DNA of 64,000 nt from Canna indica (GCA_034359265.1 CP136897.1:30553501-30617500), one strand, 5' to 3'; counted from the first letter of the stretch, positions 1-10,458 are shown. The notes: generated by a model not told the origin, from the letters alone. Numbers and translations are program-made.

Positions 1-192
1 TATTTATTGACAAATTTTAATTTTTCGGGTCGGTTGGTCGATCGAGCCGGCCGTAGAGGTTGCGGCTGGCCCCGCGTGGGCGATCGACAGCCAAATTTTA
101 TGTCGACGACGTCGTCCGTCCTTAACGTTTGGTTAGAAAGATTGGTAAAAAAAATGATCTCGTCATGCAATCAAATAGGTAGTAAAAAAAAA

Positions 193-309
193 GGTGCAAC
201 ACGAGGACTTCCCAGGGGGTCACCCATCCTAGTACTACCCTCGCCCAAGTACGCTTAACTTAAGAGTTCTGATGGGATCCGGTGCGTTAGTGCTGGTATG
301 ATCGCACCC
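193..309 (-). rRNA. 5S rRNA: 5S rRNA gene, copy 1
   Basis: A full-length 117-bp copy and the first in the window. On the minus strand it runs from GGGTGCGATC to GTTGCACC and ends at a T-run. It keeps box A except G60A, and box C. Changes: A71G, G60A, G48T, C47T. It is near-identical to copy 6 at 2613, exactly 2420 bp away (five units). Confidence 0.96.
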
Positions 310-674
310 GTCCTGCACTTCTGATCGTCGGCTAATAATGGTGAGCGTTCAAGGGATAGCTCGGGGTCATTTTCTTCGTCTCTTCGCGCCTTTCAGCGCC
401 ACGTGAAAAGCTGAAATCGGACAATAATGCACGGAGTTACGCCCGTTTTAAACGAAAAATAATAATTGAAATGTTATTTTTCTTATTTATTTACAAATTT
501 TAATTTTTCGGGTCGGTTGGTCGATCGAGCCGGTCGTAGAGGTCGCGGCGGGCCCCGCGCGGGCGATCTACAGCCAAATTTTATGTCGACGACGTCGTCC
601 GTCCTTAACGTTTGGTTAGAAAGATTGGTAAAAAAATGATCTCGTCGTGCAATCAAATAGGTAGTAAAATAAAA

Positions 675-791
675 AGTGCAACACGAGGACTTCCCAGGGG
701 GTCACCCATCCTAGTACTACTCTCGCCCAAGCACGCTTAACTTCGAAGTTCTGATGGGATCCGGTGCGTTAGTGCTGGTATGATCGCACCC
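675..791 (-). rRNA. 5S rRNA: 5S rRNA gene, copy 2
   Basis: One of the two copies closest to the majority sequence: only C46T and the terminal C117T differ. The upstream region is distinctive (CACGCCC just upstream, GAACGTTCGTGGG further out) and is shared with copies 7 and 22. Confidence 0.97.
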
Positions 792-1113
792 GTCACGCCC
801 TTCTGATCGTCGGCTAATAAGGGTGAACGTTCGTGGGATAGCTCGGGGTCATTTTCTTCGTCTCTTCGTGCGCCTTTTGGCGCCACGTGAAAAGCTGAAA
901 TCGGACGATAATGCACGGAGTTACGCCCGTTTTAAACGAAAAATAATAATTGAAATGTTATTTTTCTTATTTATTTACAAATTTTAATTTTTCGGGTCGG
1001 TGGGTCCATCGAGCCGGCCGTAGAGGTTGCGGAGGGCCCCGCGCGGGCGATCGAAAGCCAAATTTTATGTCGACGACGTCGTCCGTCCTTAACGTTTGGT
1101 TAGAAAGATTGGT

Positions 1114-1121
1114 AAAAAAAA
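1114..1121 (-). terminator. Backup T-run terminator (representative)
   Basis: A second run of eight T's (minus strand) lies about 40 bp beyond the first terminator. It recurs at the same place in nearly every unit with 7-9 T's. It would stop polymerases that read through the first run. That role is inferred from position and composition only. Confidence 0.6.
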
Positions 1122-1150
1122 TGATCTCGTCGTGCAATCAAATAGGTAGT

Positions 1151-1159
1151 AAAAAAAAA
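1151..1159 (-). terminator. Pol III T-run terminator (representative)
   Basis: Nine A's on the + strand, read as T9 directly after the 3' end of the 5S copy at 1160-1276. A run of four or more T's is the standard RNA polymerase III stop. Almost every copy has one of 7-10 T's here. Exceptions are copies where the run is displaced by a few bases (ATT, TTG or TTTTTC inserts), noted in their entries. Confidence 0.9.
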
Positions 1160-1276
1160 GGTGCAACACGAGGACTTCCCAAGGGGTCACCCATCCTAGT
1201 ACTATTCTCACCCAAGCACGCTTAACTTCGGAGTTCTGATGGGATCCGGTGCGTTAGTGCTGGTATGATCGCACCC
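1160..1276 (-). rRNA. 5S rRNA: 5S rRNA gene, copy 3
   Basis: Changes C95T, G72A and C67T; the last two lie next to or in the intermediate element. Same lineage as copies 8, 10 and 23, whose preceding spacer reads GTGGGTCCATCG. Confidence 0.96.
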
Positions 1277-1299
1277 GTCATGCACTTCTGATCGTCGGC

Positions 1300-1305
1300 T
1301 AATAA
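1300..1305 (-). promoter_or_regulatory. TATA-like element TTATTA at -29 to -24 (representative)
   Basis: Minus-strand TTATTA lies 24-29 bp upstream of RNA position 1 of the copy at 1160-1276, where plant 5S genes carry an AT-rich element near -28. The base at -1 is C, as in characterised plant 5S genes. Most units keep both features; units with CTAATATGG or CAAATAAGG on the + strand alter the flanks. Confidence 0.65.
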
Positions 1306-1368
1306 GGGTGAGCGTCCGAGGGATAGCTCGGGGTCATTTTCTTCGTCTCTTCGCGCGCCTTTTAGCGC

Positions 1369-1374
1369 CACGTG
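1369..1374. promoter_or_regulatory. CACGTG (G-box-like) motif, conserved in spacer
   Basis: A perfect CACGTG palindrome lies 93-98 bp upstream of the 5S start. It sits in a conserved GCGCCACGTGAAAAGCTG context in most units. Some units have lost it (for example TCGTGAAAAGC at about 52613 and CATGAAAAGC at about 32390). CACGTG is the core site of plant bHLH and bZIP factors; a role in 5S transcription is not shown here. Confidence 0.45.
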
Positions 1375-1556
1375 AAAAGCTGAAATCGGACAATAATGCA
1401 CGGAGTTACGCCCGTTTTTAACGAAAAATAATAATTGAAATGTTATTTTTCTTATTTATTTACAAATTTTAATTTTTCGGGTCGGTTGGTCGATCGAACC
1501 GGCCGTAGAGGTTGCGGCGGGCCCCGCGCGGGCGATCGACAGCCAAATTTTATGTC

Positions 1557-1568
1557 GACGACGTCGTC
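1557..1568. repeat. 12-bp dyad GACGACGTCGTC in spacer
   Basis: A perfect inverted repeat, overlapping GTCGAC in units that read TGTCGACGAC. It recurs at the same place in most units. Common variants (GACGATGTCGTC, GACGACATCGTC, GACAACGTCGTC) are single transitions at CpG sites that break the symmetry. Function unknown. Confidence 0.7.
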
Positions 1569-1643
1569 CGTCCTTAACGTTTGGTTAGAAAGATTGGTAA
1601 AAAAATGATCTCGTCGTGCAATCAAATAGGTAGTAAAAAAAAA

Positions 1644-1760
1644 AGTGCAACACGAGGACTTCCCAGGGGGTCACCCATCCTAGAACTACTCTCGCCCAAG
1701 CACGCTTAACTTCGGAGTTCTGATGGGATACGGTGCATTAGTGCTGGTATGATAACACCC
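1644..1760 (-). rRNA. 5S rRNA: 5S rRNA gene, copy 4
   Basis: Changes C117T, A77T, G31T, C24T, G7T and C6T. The 5' end GGGTGTTATC weakens helix I at two pairs, so this lineage (copies 4, 9, 11, 24) may make poorly folding RNA. Confidence 0.93.
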
Positions 1761-2127
1761 GTCATGCACCTCTGATCGTCGGCTAATAAGGGTGAGCATC
1801 CGAGGGCAGCTCGGGGTCATTTTCTTCGTCTCTTTGCGCGCCTTTCAGCGCCACGTGAAAAGCTGAAATATGACAATAATGCACGGAGTTACGCCCGTTT
1901 TAAACGAAAAATAATAATTGAAATGTTATTTTTCTTATTTATTTACAAATTTTAATTTTTCGGGTCGGTTGGTCGATCGAGCCGGCCGTAGAGGTTGCGG
2001 CGGGCCCCGTGCGGGCTATCGAGAGCCAAATTTTATGTCGACGACGTCATCTGTCCTTAACGTTTGGTTAGAAAGATTGGTAAAAAAAATGATCTCGTCG
2101 TGCAATCAAATAGTTAGTAAAAAAAAA

Positions 2128-2244
2128 GGTGCAACACGAGGACTTCCCATGGGGTCACCCATACTAGTACTACTCTCGCCCAAGCACGCTTAACTTCGGA
2201 GTTCTGATGGGATCCGGTGCGTTAGTACTGGTATGATCGCACCC
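2128..2244 (-). rRNA. 5S rRNA: 5S rRNA gene, copy 5
   Basis: Changes C95A, G82T and C18T. G82T falls in the box C region. Its near-identical sister is copy 12, seven units (3388 bp) downstream. Confidence 0.95.
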
Positions 2245-2612
2245 ATCATGCACTTCTGATCGTCGGCAAATAAGGGTGAGCGTCCGAGTGATAGCTCGGG
2301 GTCATTTTCTTCGTCTCTTCGCGCGCCTTTTATCGCCACGTGAAAAGCTGAAATCGGACAATAATGCACGGAGTTACGCCCGTTATAAACGAAAAATAAT
2401 AATTGAAATGTTATTTTTCTTATTTATTGACAAATTTTAATTTTTCGGGTCGGTTGGTCGATCGAGCCGGCCGTAGAGGTTGCGGCTGGCCCCGCGTGGG
2501 CGATCGACAGCCAAATTTTATGTCGACGACGTCGTCCGTCCTTAACGTTTGGTTAGAAAGATTGGTAAAAAAAATGATCTCGTCGTGCAATCAAATAGGT
2601 AGTAAAAAAAAA

Positions 2613-2729
2613 GGTGCAACACGAGGACTTCCCAGGGGGTCACCCATCCTAGTACTACCCTCGCCCAAGTACGCTTAACTTAAGAGTTCTGATGGGATCC
2701 GGTGCGTTAGTGCTGGTATGATCGCACCC
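2613..2729 (-). rRNA. 5S rRNA: 5S rRNA gene, copy 6
   Basis: Repeats the four changes of copy 1 (A71G, G60A, G48T, C47T) and opens the second five-unit block. Confidence 0.96.
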
Positions 2730-3094
2730 GTCATGCACTTCTGATCGTCGGCTAATAATGGTGAGCGTTCAAGGGATAGCTCGGGGTCATTTTCTTCGTC
2801 TCTTCGCGCCTTTCAGCGCCACGTGAAAAGCTGAAATCGGACAATAATGCACGGAGTTACGCCCGTTTTAAACGAAAAATAATAATTGAAATGTTATTTT
2901 TCTTATTTATTTACAAATTTTAATTTTTCGGGTCGGTTGGTCGATCGAGCCGGTAGTAGAGGTCGCGGCGGGCCCCGCGCGGGCGATCGACAGCCAAATT
3001 TTATGTCGACGACGTCGTCCGTCCTTAACGTTTGGTTAGAAAGATTGGTAAAAAAATGATCTCGTCGTGCAATCAAATAGGTAGTAAAAAAAAA

Positions 3095-3211
3095 AGTGCA
3101 ACACGAGGACTTCCCAGGGGGTCACCCATCCTAGTACTACTCTCGCCCAAGCACGCTTAACTTCGAAGTTCTGATGGGATCCGGTGCGTTAGTGCTGGTA
3201 TGATCGCACCC
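3095..3211 (-). rRNA. 5S rRNA: 5S rRNA gene, copy 7
   Basis: Same gene sequence as copy 2 (C117T, C46T), at an offset of 2420 bp. Confidence 0.97.
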
Positions 3212-3579
3212 GTCACGCCCTTCTGATCGTCGGCTAATAAGGGTGAACGTTCGTGGGATAGCTCGGGGTCATTTTCTTCGTCTCTTCGTGCGCCTTTTGG
3301 CGCCACGTGAAAAGCTGAAATCGGACAATAATGCACGGAGTTACGCCCGTTTTAAACGAAAAATAATAATTGAAATGTTATTTTTCTTATTTATTTACAA
3401 ATTTTAATTTTTCGGGTCGGTGGGTCCATCGAGCCGGCCGTAGAGGTTGCGGAGGGCCCCGCGCGGGCGATCGAAAGCCAAATTTTATGTCGACGACGTC
3501 GTCCGTCCTTAACGTTTGGTTAGAAAGATTGGTAAAAAAAATGATCTCGTCGTGCAATCAAATAGGTAGTAAAAAAAAA

Positions 3580-3696
3580 GGTGCAACACGAGGACTTCCC
3601 AAGGGGTCACCCATCCTAGTACTATTCTCGCCCAAGCACGCTTAACTTCGGAGTTCTTATGGGATCCGGTGCGTTAGTGCTGGTATGATCGCACCC
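3580..3696 (-). rRNA. 5S rRNA: 5S rRNA gene, copy 8
   Basis: Copy 3 lineage: C95T, G72A, plus C39A (shared with copy 10 only), and without C67T. Confidence 0.96.
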
Positions 3697-4063
3697 GTCA
3701 TGCACTTCTGATCGTCGGCTAATAAGGGTGAGCGTCCGAGGGATAGCTCGGGGTCATTTTCTTCGTCTCTTCGCGCGCCTTTTAGCGCCACGTGAAAAGC
3801 TGAAATCGGACAATAATGCACGGAGTTACGCCCGTTTTAAACGAAAAATAATAATTGAAATGTTATTTTTCTTATTTATTTACAAATTTTAATTTTTCGG
3901 GTCGGTTGGTCGATCGAACCGGCCGTAGAGGTTGCGGCGGGCCCCGCGCGGGCGATCGACAGCCAAATTTTATGTCGACGACGTCGTCCGTCCTTAACGT
4001 TTGGTTAGAAAGATTGGTAAAAAAATGATCTCGTCGTGCAATCAAATAGGTAGTAAAAAAAAA

Positions 4064-4180
4064 AGTGCAACACGAGGACTTCCCAGGGGGGCACCCATCC
4101 TAGTACTACTCTCGCCCAAGCACGCTTAACTTCGGAGTTCTGATGGGATACGGTGCATTAGTGCTGGTATGATAACACCC
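4064..4180 (-). rRNA. 5S rRNA: 5S rRNA gene, copy 9
   Basis: Copy 4 lineage (C117T, G31T, C24T, G7T, C6T) with a private A90C in the box C region. Confidence 0.93.
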
Positions 4181-4547
4181 GTCATGCACCTCTGATCGTC
4201 GGCTAATAAGGGTGAGCATCCGAGGGCAGCTCGGGGTCATTTTCTTCGTCTCTTTGCGCGCCTTTCAGCGCCACGTGAAAAGCTGAAATCGGACAATAAT
4301 GCACGGAGTTACGCCCGTTTTAAACGAAAAATAATAATTGAAATGTTATTTTTCTTTTTTATTTACAAATTTTAATTTTTCGGGTCGGTGGGTCCATCGA
4401 GCCGGCCGTAGAGGTTGCGGAGGGCCCCGCGCGGGCGATCGAAAGCCAAATTTTATGTCGACGACGTCGTCCGTCCTTAACGTTTGGTTAGAAAGATTGG
4501 TAAAAAAAATGATCTCGTCGTGCAATCAAATAGGTAGTAAAAAAAAA

Positions 4548-4664
4548 GGTGCAACACGAGGACTTCCCAAGGGGTCACCCATCCTAGTACTATTCTCGCC
4601 CAAGCACGCTTAACTTCGGAGTTCTTATGGGATCCGGTGCGTTAGTGCTGGTATGATCGCACCC
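4548..4664 (-). rRNA. 5S rRNA: 5S rRNA gene, copy 10
   Basis: Identical in the gene to copy 8, including C39A, exactly 968 bp away. This marks a local two-unit duplication of copies 8-9. Confidence 0.96.
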
Positions 4665-5031
4665 GTCATGCACTTCTGATCGTCGGCTAATAAGGGTGAG
4701 CGTCCGAGGGATAGCTCGGGGTCATTTTCTTCGTCTCTTCGCGCGCCTTTTAGCGCCACGTGAAAAGCTGAAATCGGACAATAATGCACGGAGTTACGCC
4801 CGTTTTAAACGAAAAATAATAATTGAAATGTTATTTTTCTTATTTATTTACAAATTTTAATTTTTCGGGTCGGTTGGTCGATCGAACCGGCCGTAGAGGT
4901 TGCGGCGGGCCCCGCGCGAGCGATCGACAGCCAAATTTTATGTCGACGACGTCGTCCGTCCTTAACGTTTGGTTAGAAAGATTGGTAAAAAAATGATCTC
5001 GTCGTGCAATCAAATAGGTAGTAAAAAAAAA

Positions 5032-5148
5032 AGTGCAACACGAGGACTTCCCAGGGGGTCACCCATCCTAGTACTACTCTCGCCCAAGCACGCTTAACTT
5101 CGGAGTTCTGATGGGATACGGTGCATTAGTGCTGGTATGATAACACCC
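5032..5148 (-). rRNA. 5S rRNA: 5S rRNA gene, copy 11
   Basis: Copy 4 lineage without A77T or A90C; second member of the two-unit duplication begun by copy 10. Confidence 0.94.
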
Positions 5149-5515
5149 GTCATGCACCTCTGATCGTCGGCTAATAAGGGTGAGCATCCGAGGGCAGCTC
5201 GGGGTCATTTTCTTCGTCTCTTTGCGCGCCTTTCAGCGCCACGTGAAAAGCTGAAATCTGACAATAATGCACGGAGTTACGCCCGTTTTAAACGAAAAAT
5301 AATAATTGAAATGTTATTTTTCTTATTTATTTACAAATTTTAATTTTTCGGGTCGGTTGGTCGATCGAGCCGGCCGTAGAGGTTGCGGCGGGCCCCGTGC
5401 GGGCTATCGAGAGCCAAATTTTATGTCGACGACGTCATCTGTCCTTAACGTTTGGTTAGAAAGATTGGTAAAAAAAATGATCTCGTCGTGCAATCAAATA
5501 GTTAGTAAAAAAAAA

Positions 5516-5632
5516 GGTGCAACACGAGGACTTCCCATGGGGTCACCCATACTAGTACTACTCTCGCCCAAGCACGCTTAACTTCGGAGTTCTGATGGGA
5601 TCCGGTGCGTTAGTACTGGTATGATCGCACCC
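5516..5632 (-). rRNA. 5S rRNA: 5S rRNA gene, copy 12
   Basis: Same changes as copy 5 (C95A, G82T, C18T). Its upstream CACGTG is altered to CGCGTG at about 5724. Confidence 0.95.
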
Positions 5633-6000
5633 ATCATGCACTTCTGATCGTCGGCAAATAAGGGTGAGCGTCCGAGTGATAGCTCGGGGTCATTTTCTTC
5701 GTCTCTTCGCGCGCCTTTTAGCGCCGCGTGAAAAGCTGAAATCGGACAATAATGCACGGAGTTACGCCCGTTATAAACGAAAAATAATAATTGAAATGTT
5801 ATTTTTCTTATTTATTGACAAATTTTAATTTTTCGGGTCGGTTGGTCGATCGAGCCGGCCGTAGAGGTTGCGGCTGGCCCCGCGTGGGCGATCGACAGCT
5901 AAATTTTATGTCGACGACGTCGTCCGTCCTTAACGTTTGGTTAGAAAGATTGGTAAAAAAAATGATCTCGTCGTGCAATCAAATAGGTAGTAAAAAAAAA

Positions 6001-6117
6001 GGTGCAACACGAGGACTTCCCAGGGGGTCACCCATCCTAGTACTACCCTCGCCCAAGTACGCTTAACTTCAGAGTTCTGATGGGATCCGGTGCTTTAGTG
6101 CTGGTATGATCGCACCC
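6001..6117 (-). rRNA. 5S rRNA: 5S rRNA gene, copy 13
   Basis: A71G, G60A, C47T, C24A. First A-type member of the two-unit repeat that runs to about 9976. Confidence 0.95.
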
Positions 6118-6470
6118 GTCCTGCACTTCTGATCGTCGGCTAATAAGGGTGAGCGTTCAAGGGATAGCTCGGGGTCATTTTCTTCGTCTCTTTGCGCCGT
6201 TCAGCGCCACGTCAAAAGCTGAAATCGGAAAATAATGCACGGAGTTACGCCCCTTTTAAACGAAAAATAATATTTGAAATTTTATTTTTCTTATTTATTT
6301 ACAAATTTTAATTTTTCGGGTCGGTTGGTCGATCGAGCCGGTCGTAGAGGTTGCGGCGGGCCCCGCGCGGGCGATCGAGAGCCAAATTTTATGTCGACGA
6401 CGTCGTCTGTCCTTAACGTTTGGTAAAAAAAATGATCTCGTCGTGCAATCAAATAGTTAGTAAAAAAAAA

Positions 6471-6587
6471 GGTGCAAAACGAGGACTTCCCAGGGGGTCA
6501 CCCATCCTAGTACTCCTCTCGCCCAAGCACACTTAAGTTCGGAGTTCTGATGGGATCCGGTGCGTTAGTGCTGGTATGATCGCACCC
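6471..6587 (-). rRNA. 5S rRNA: 5S rRNA gene, copy 14
   Basis: G110T, T73G, C57T, G51C. The spacer before it has lost about 13 bp around TTAGAAAGATTGG (near 6421), which shortens this unit. Confidence 0.94.
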
Positions 6588-6955
6588 GTCATGCACTTCT
6601 GATCGTCGGCTAATAAGGGTGAGCGTCCGAGTGATAGCTCGGGGTCATTTTCTTCGTCTCTTCGCGCGCCTTTTAGCGCCACGTGAAAAGCTGAAATCGG
6701 ACAATAATGCACGGAGTTACGCCCGTTTTAAACGAAAAATAATATTTGAAATGTTATTTTTCTTATTTATTGACAAATTTTAATTTTTCGGGTCGGTTGT
6801 TCGATCGAGCCGGCCGTAGAGGTTGCGGCTGGCCCCGCGTGGGCGATCGACAGCCAAATTTTATGTCGACGACGTCGTCCGTCCTTAACGTTTGGTTAGA
6901 AAGATTGGTAAAAAAAATGATCTCGTCGTGCAATCAAATAGGTAGTAAAAAAAAA

Positions 6956-7072
6956 GGTGCAACACGAGGACTTCCCAGGGGGTCACCCATCCTAGTACTA
7001 CCCTCGCCCAAGTACGCTTAACTTCAGAGTTCTGATGGGATCCGGTGCTTTAGTGCTGGTATGATCGCACCC
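6956..7072 (-). rRNA. 5S rRNA: 5S rRNA gene, copy 15
   Basis: Same gene sequence as copy 13, including C24A. Confidence 0.95.
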
Positions 7073-7438
7073 GTCCTGCACTTCTGATCGTCGGCTAATA
7101 AGGGTGAGCGTTCAAGGGATAGCTCGGGGTCATTTTCTTCGTCTCTTCGCGCCGTTCAGCGCCACGTCAAAAGCTGAAATCGGAAAATAATGCACGGAGT
7201 TACGCCCCTTTTAAACGAAAAATAATATTTGAAATTTTATTTTTCTTATTTATTTACAAATTTTAATTTTTCGGGTCGGTTGGTCGATCGAGCCGGTCGT
7301 AGAGGTTGCGGCGGGCCCCGCGCGAGCGATCGAGAGCCAAATTTTATGTCGACGACGTCGTCTGTCCTTAACGTTTGGTTAGAAAGATTGGTAAAAAAAA
7401 TGATCTCGTCGTGCAATCAAATAGTTAGTAAAAAAAAA

Positions 7439-7555
7439 GGTGCAAAACGAGGACTTCCCAGGGGGTCACCCATCCTAGTACTCCTCTCGCCCAAGCACAC
7501 TTAACTTCGGAGTTCTGATGGGATCCGGTGCGTTAGTGCTGGTATGATCGCACCC
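7439..7555 (-). rRNA. 5S rRNA: 5S rRNA gene, copy 16
   Basis: Copy 14 lineage (G110T, T73G, C57T) but with G51 intact and without the 13-bp spacer loss. Confidence 0.95.
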
Positions 7556-7923
7556 GTCATGCACTTCTGATCGTCGGCTAATAAGGGTGAGCGTCCGAGT
7601 GATAGCTCGGGGTCATTTTCTTCGTCTCTTCGCGCGCCTTTTAGCGCCACGTGAAAAGCTGAAATCGGACAATAATGCACGGAGTTACGCCCGTTTTAAA
7701 CGAAAAATAATATTTGAAATGTTATTTTTCTTATTTATTGACAAATTTTAATTTTTCGGGTCGGTTGTTCGATCGAGCCGGCCGTAGAGGTTGCGGCTGG
7801 CCCCGCGCGGGCGATCGACAGCCAAATTTTATGTCGACGACGTCGTCCGTCCTTAACGTTTGGTTAGAAAGATTGGTAAAAAAAATGATCTCGTCGTGCA
7901 ATCAAATAGGTAGTAAAAAAAAA

Positions 7924-8040
7924 GGTGCAACACGAGGACATCCCAGGGGGTCACCCATCCTAGTACTACCCTCGCCCAAGTACGCTTAACTTCAGAGTTC
8001 TGATGGGATCCGGTGCGTTAGTGCTGGTATGATCGCACCC
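7924..8040 (-). rRNA. 5S rRNA: 5S rRNA gene, copy 17
   Basis: A101T, A71G, G60A, C47T; third A-type member of the two-unit repeat. Confidence 0.95.
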
Positions 8041-8406
8041 GTCCTGCACTTCTGATCGTCGGCTAATAAGGGTGAGCGTTCAAGGGATAGCTCCGGGTCA
8101 TTTTCTTCGTCTCTTCGCGCCTTTCAGCGCCACGTGAAAAGCTGAAATCAGACAATAATGCACGGAGTTACGCCCGTTTTAAACGAAAAATAATATTTGA
8201 AATTTTATTTTTCTTATTTATTTACAAATTTTAATTTTTCGGGTCGGTTGGTCGATCGAGCCGGTCGTAGAGGTTGCGGTGGGTCCCGCGCGGGCGATCG
8301 AGAGCCAAATTTTATGTCGACGACGTCGTCTGTCCTTAACGTTTGGTTAGAAAGATTGGTAAAAAAAATGATCTCGTCGTGCAATCAAATAGTTAGTAAA
8401 AAAAAA

Positions 8407-8523
8407 GGTGCAACACGAGGACTTCCCAGGAGGTCACCCATACTAGTACTACTCTCGCCCAAGCACGCTTAACTTCGGAGTTCTGATAGGATCCGGTGCG
8501 TTAGTACTGGTATGATCGCACCC
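8407..8523 (-). rRNA. 5S rRNA: 5S rRNA gene, copy 18
   Basis: C93T, G82T, C36T, C18T. It sits in the B position of the two-unit repeat but carries copy 5 gene markers, so it looks like an exchange product. Confidence 0.94.
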
Positions 8524-8891
8524 ATCATGCACTTCTGATCGTCGGCAAATAAGGGTGAGCGTCCGAGTGATAGCTCGGGGTTATTTTCTTCGTCTCTTCG
8601 CGCGCCTTTTAGCGCCACGTGAAAAGCTGAAATCGGACAATAATGCACGGAGTTACGCCCGTTATAAACGAAAAATAATAATTGAAATGTTATTTTTCTT
8701 ATTTATTGACAAATTTTAATTTTTCGGGTCGGTTGGTCGATCGAGCCGGCCGTAGAGGTTGCGGCTGGCCCCGCGCGGGCGATCGACAGCCAAATTTTAT
8801 GTCGACGACGTCGTCCGTCCTTAACGTTTGGTTAGAAAGATTGGTAAAAAAAATGATCTCGTCGTGCAATCAAATAGGTAGTAAAAAAAAA

Positions 8892-9008
8892 GGTGCAACA
8901 CGAGGACTTCCCAGGGGGTCACCCATCCTAGTACTACCCTCGCCCAAGTACGCTTAACTTCAGAGTTCTGATGGGATCCGGTGCGTTAGTGCTGGTATGA
9001 TCGCACCC
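8892..9008 (-). rRNA. 5S rRNA: 5S rRNA gene, copy 19
   Basis: Only A71G, G60A and C47T; otherwise the majority sequence. Confidence 0.96.
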
Positions 9009-9374
9009 GTCCTGCACTTCTGATCGTCGGCTAATAAGGGTGAGCGTTCAAGGGATAGCTCGGGGTCATTTTCTTCGTCTCTTCGCGCCTTTCAGCGCCA
9101 CGTGAAAAGCTGAAATCGGACAATAATGCACGGAGTTACGCCCGTTTTAAACGAAAAATAATATTTGAAACTTTATTTTTCTTATTTATTTACAAATTTT
9201 AATTTTCCGGGTCGGTTGGTCGATCGAGCCGGTCGTAGAGGTTGCGTCGGGCCCCGCGTGGGCGATCGAGAGCCAAATTTTATGTCGACGACGTCGTCTG
9301 TCCTTAACGTTTGGTTAGAAAGATTGGTAAAAAAAATGATCTCGTCGTGCAATCAAATAGTTAGTAAAAAAAAA

Positions 9375-9491
9375 GGTGCAACACGAGGACTTCCCAGGGG
9401 GTCACCCATCCTAGTACTCCTCTCGCCCAAGCACACTTAACTTCGGAGTTCTGATGGGATCCGGTGCGTTAGTGCTGGTATGATCGCACCC
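9375..9491 (-). rRNA. 5S rRNA: 5S rRNA gene, copy 20
   Basis: Two changes only, T73G and C57T; C57T lies in box A. Otherwise matches the majority sequence. Confidence 0.96.
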
Positions 9492-9859
9492 GTCATGCAC
9501 TTCTGATCGTCGGCTAATAAGGGTGAGCGTCCGAGTGATAGCTCGGGGTCATTTTCTTCGTCTCTTCGCGCGCCTTTTAGCGCCACGTGAAAAGCTGAAA
9601 TCGGACAATAATGCACGGAGTTACGCCCGTTATAAACGAAAAATAATAATTGAAATGTTATTTTTCTTATTTATTGACAAATTTTAATTTTTCGGGTCGG
9701 TTGGTCGATCGAGCCGGCCGTAGAGGTTGCGGCTGGCCCCGCGCGGGCGATCGACAGCCAAATTTTATGTCGACGACGTCGTCCGTCCTTAACGTTTGGT
9801 TAGAAAGATTGGCAAAAAAAATGATCTCGTCGTGCAATCAAATAGGTAGTAAAAAAAAA

Positions 9860-9976
9860 GGTGCAACACGAGGACTTCCCAGGGGGTCACCCATCCTAAT
9901 ACTACCCTCGCCCAAGTACGCTTAACTTCAGAGTTCTGATGGGATCCGGTGCGTTAGTGCTGGTATGATCGCACCC
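9860..9976 (-). rRNA. 5S rRNA: 5S rRNA gene, copy 21
   Basis: C78T, A71G, G60A, C47T. Copies 21-24 stand exactly 9667 bp from copies 1-4 and are their paralogous block. Confidence 0.96.
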
Positions 9977-10341
9977 GTCCTGCACTTCTGATCGTCGGCT
10001 AATAAGGGTGAGCGTTCAAGGGATAGCTCGGGGTCATTTTCTTCGTCTCTTCGCGCCTTTCAGCGCCACGTGAAAAGCTGAAATCGGACAATAATGCACG
10101 GAGTTACGCCCGTTTTAAACGAAAAATAATAATTGAAATGTTATTTTTCTTATTTATTTACAAATTTTAATTTTTCGGGTCGGTTGGTCGATCGAGCCGG
10201 TCGTAGAGGTCGCGGCGGGCCCCGCGCGGGCGATCGACAGCCAAATTTTATGTCGACGACGTCGTCCGTCCTTAACGTTTGGTTAGAAAGATTGGTAAAA
10301 AAATGATCTCGTCGTGCAATCAAATAGGTAGTAAAAAAAAA

Positions 10342-10458
10342 AGTGCAACACGAGGACTTCCCAGGGGGTCACCCATCCTAGTACTACTCTCGCCCCAGCA
10401 CGCTTAACTTCGAAGTTCTGATGGGATCCGGTGCGTTAGTGCTGGTATGATCGCACCC
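10342..10458 (-). rRNA. 5S rRNA: 5S rRNA gene, copy 22
   Basis: Copy 2 lineage (C117T, C46T) with private T63G at the end of box A. Confidence 0.96.

Larger units (their letters stand above)
1277..1643 (-). other. Representative 5S intergenic spacer
   Basis: This spacer stands for all of the roughly 365-bp gaps between genes. On the + strand it holds, in order: the upstream promoter of the gene ending at 1276, a CACGTG motif (1369-1374), an AT-rich block (about 1415-1478), a GC-rich block rich in palindromes (about 1478-1544, with GGGCCC at 1519-1524 and CCCGCGCGGG at 1523-1532), a dyad (1557-1568), a first A-run (about 1599) and the A-run that abuts the next gene. No gene is seen in it. Other units differ by point changes and small deletions. 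Confidence 0.9.
193..5632. repeat. Higher-order repeat: five-unit block with internal doubling
   Basis: Copies 1-4 recur as 6-9 at exactly 2420 bp. Copies 8-9 recur as 10-11 at 968 bp. Copy 5 recurs as 12 at 3388 bp. In lineage letters the order is A B C D E / A B C D C D E. Confidence 0.9.
6001..9976. repeat. Higher-order repeat: two-unit (968 bp) series
   Basis: A-type copies 13, 15, 17, 19 and 21 alternate with F-type copies 14, 16, 18 and 20. Spacing is 968 bp, apart from 955 bp across the 13-bp spacer loss at copy 14. Confidence 0.88.

Noticed and set aside
950..1225. Recurrent + strand open frames of about 91 codons (MKCYFSYLF...), one per unit
   Set aside because: Each starts in the AT block and runs antisense through the 3' half of the 5S gene. 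They recur because the unit recurs, they are broken by every small indel, and no protein family is recognisable.
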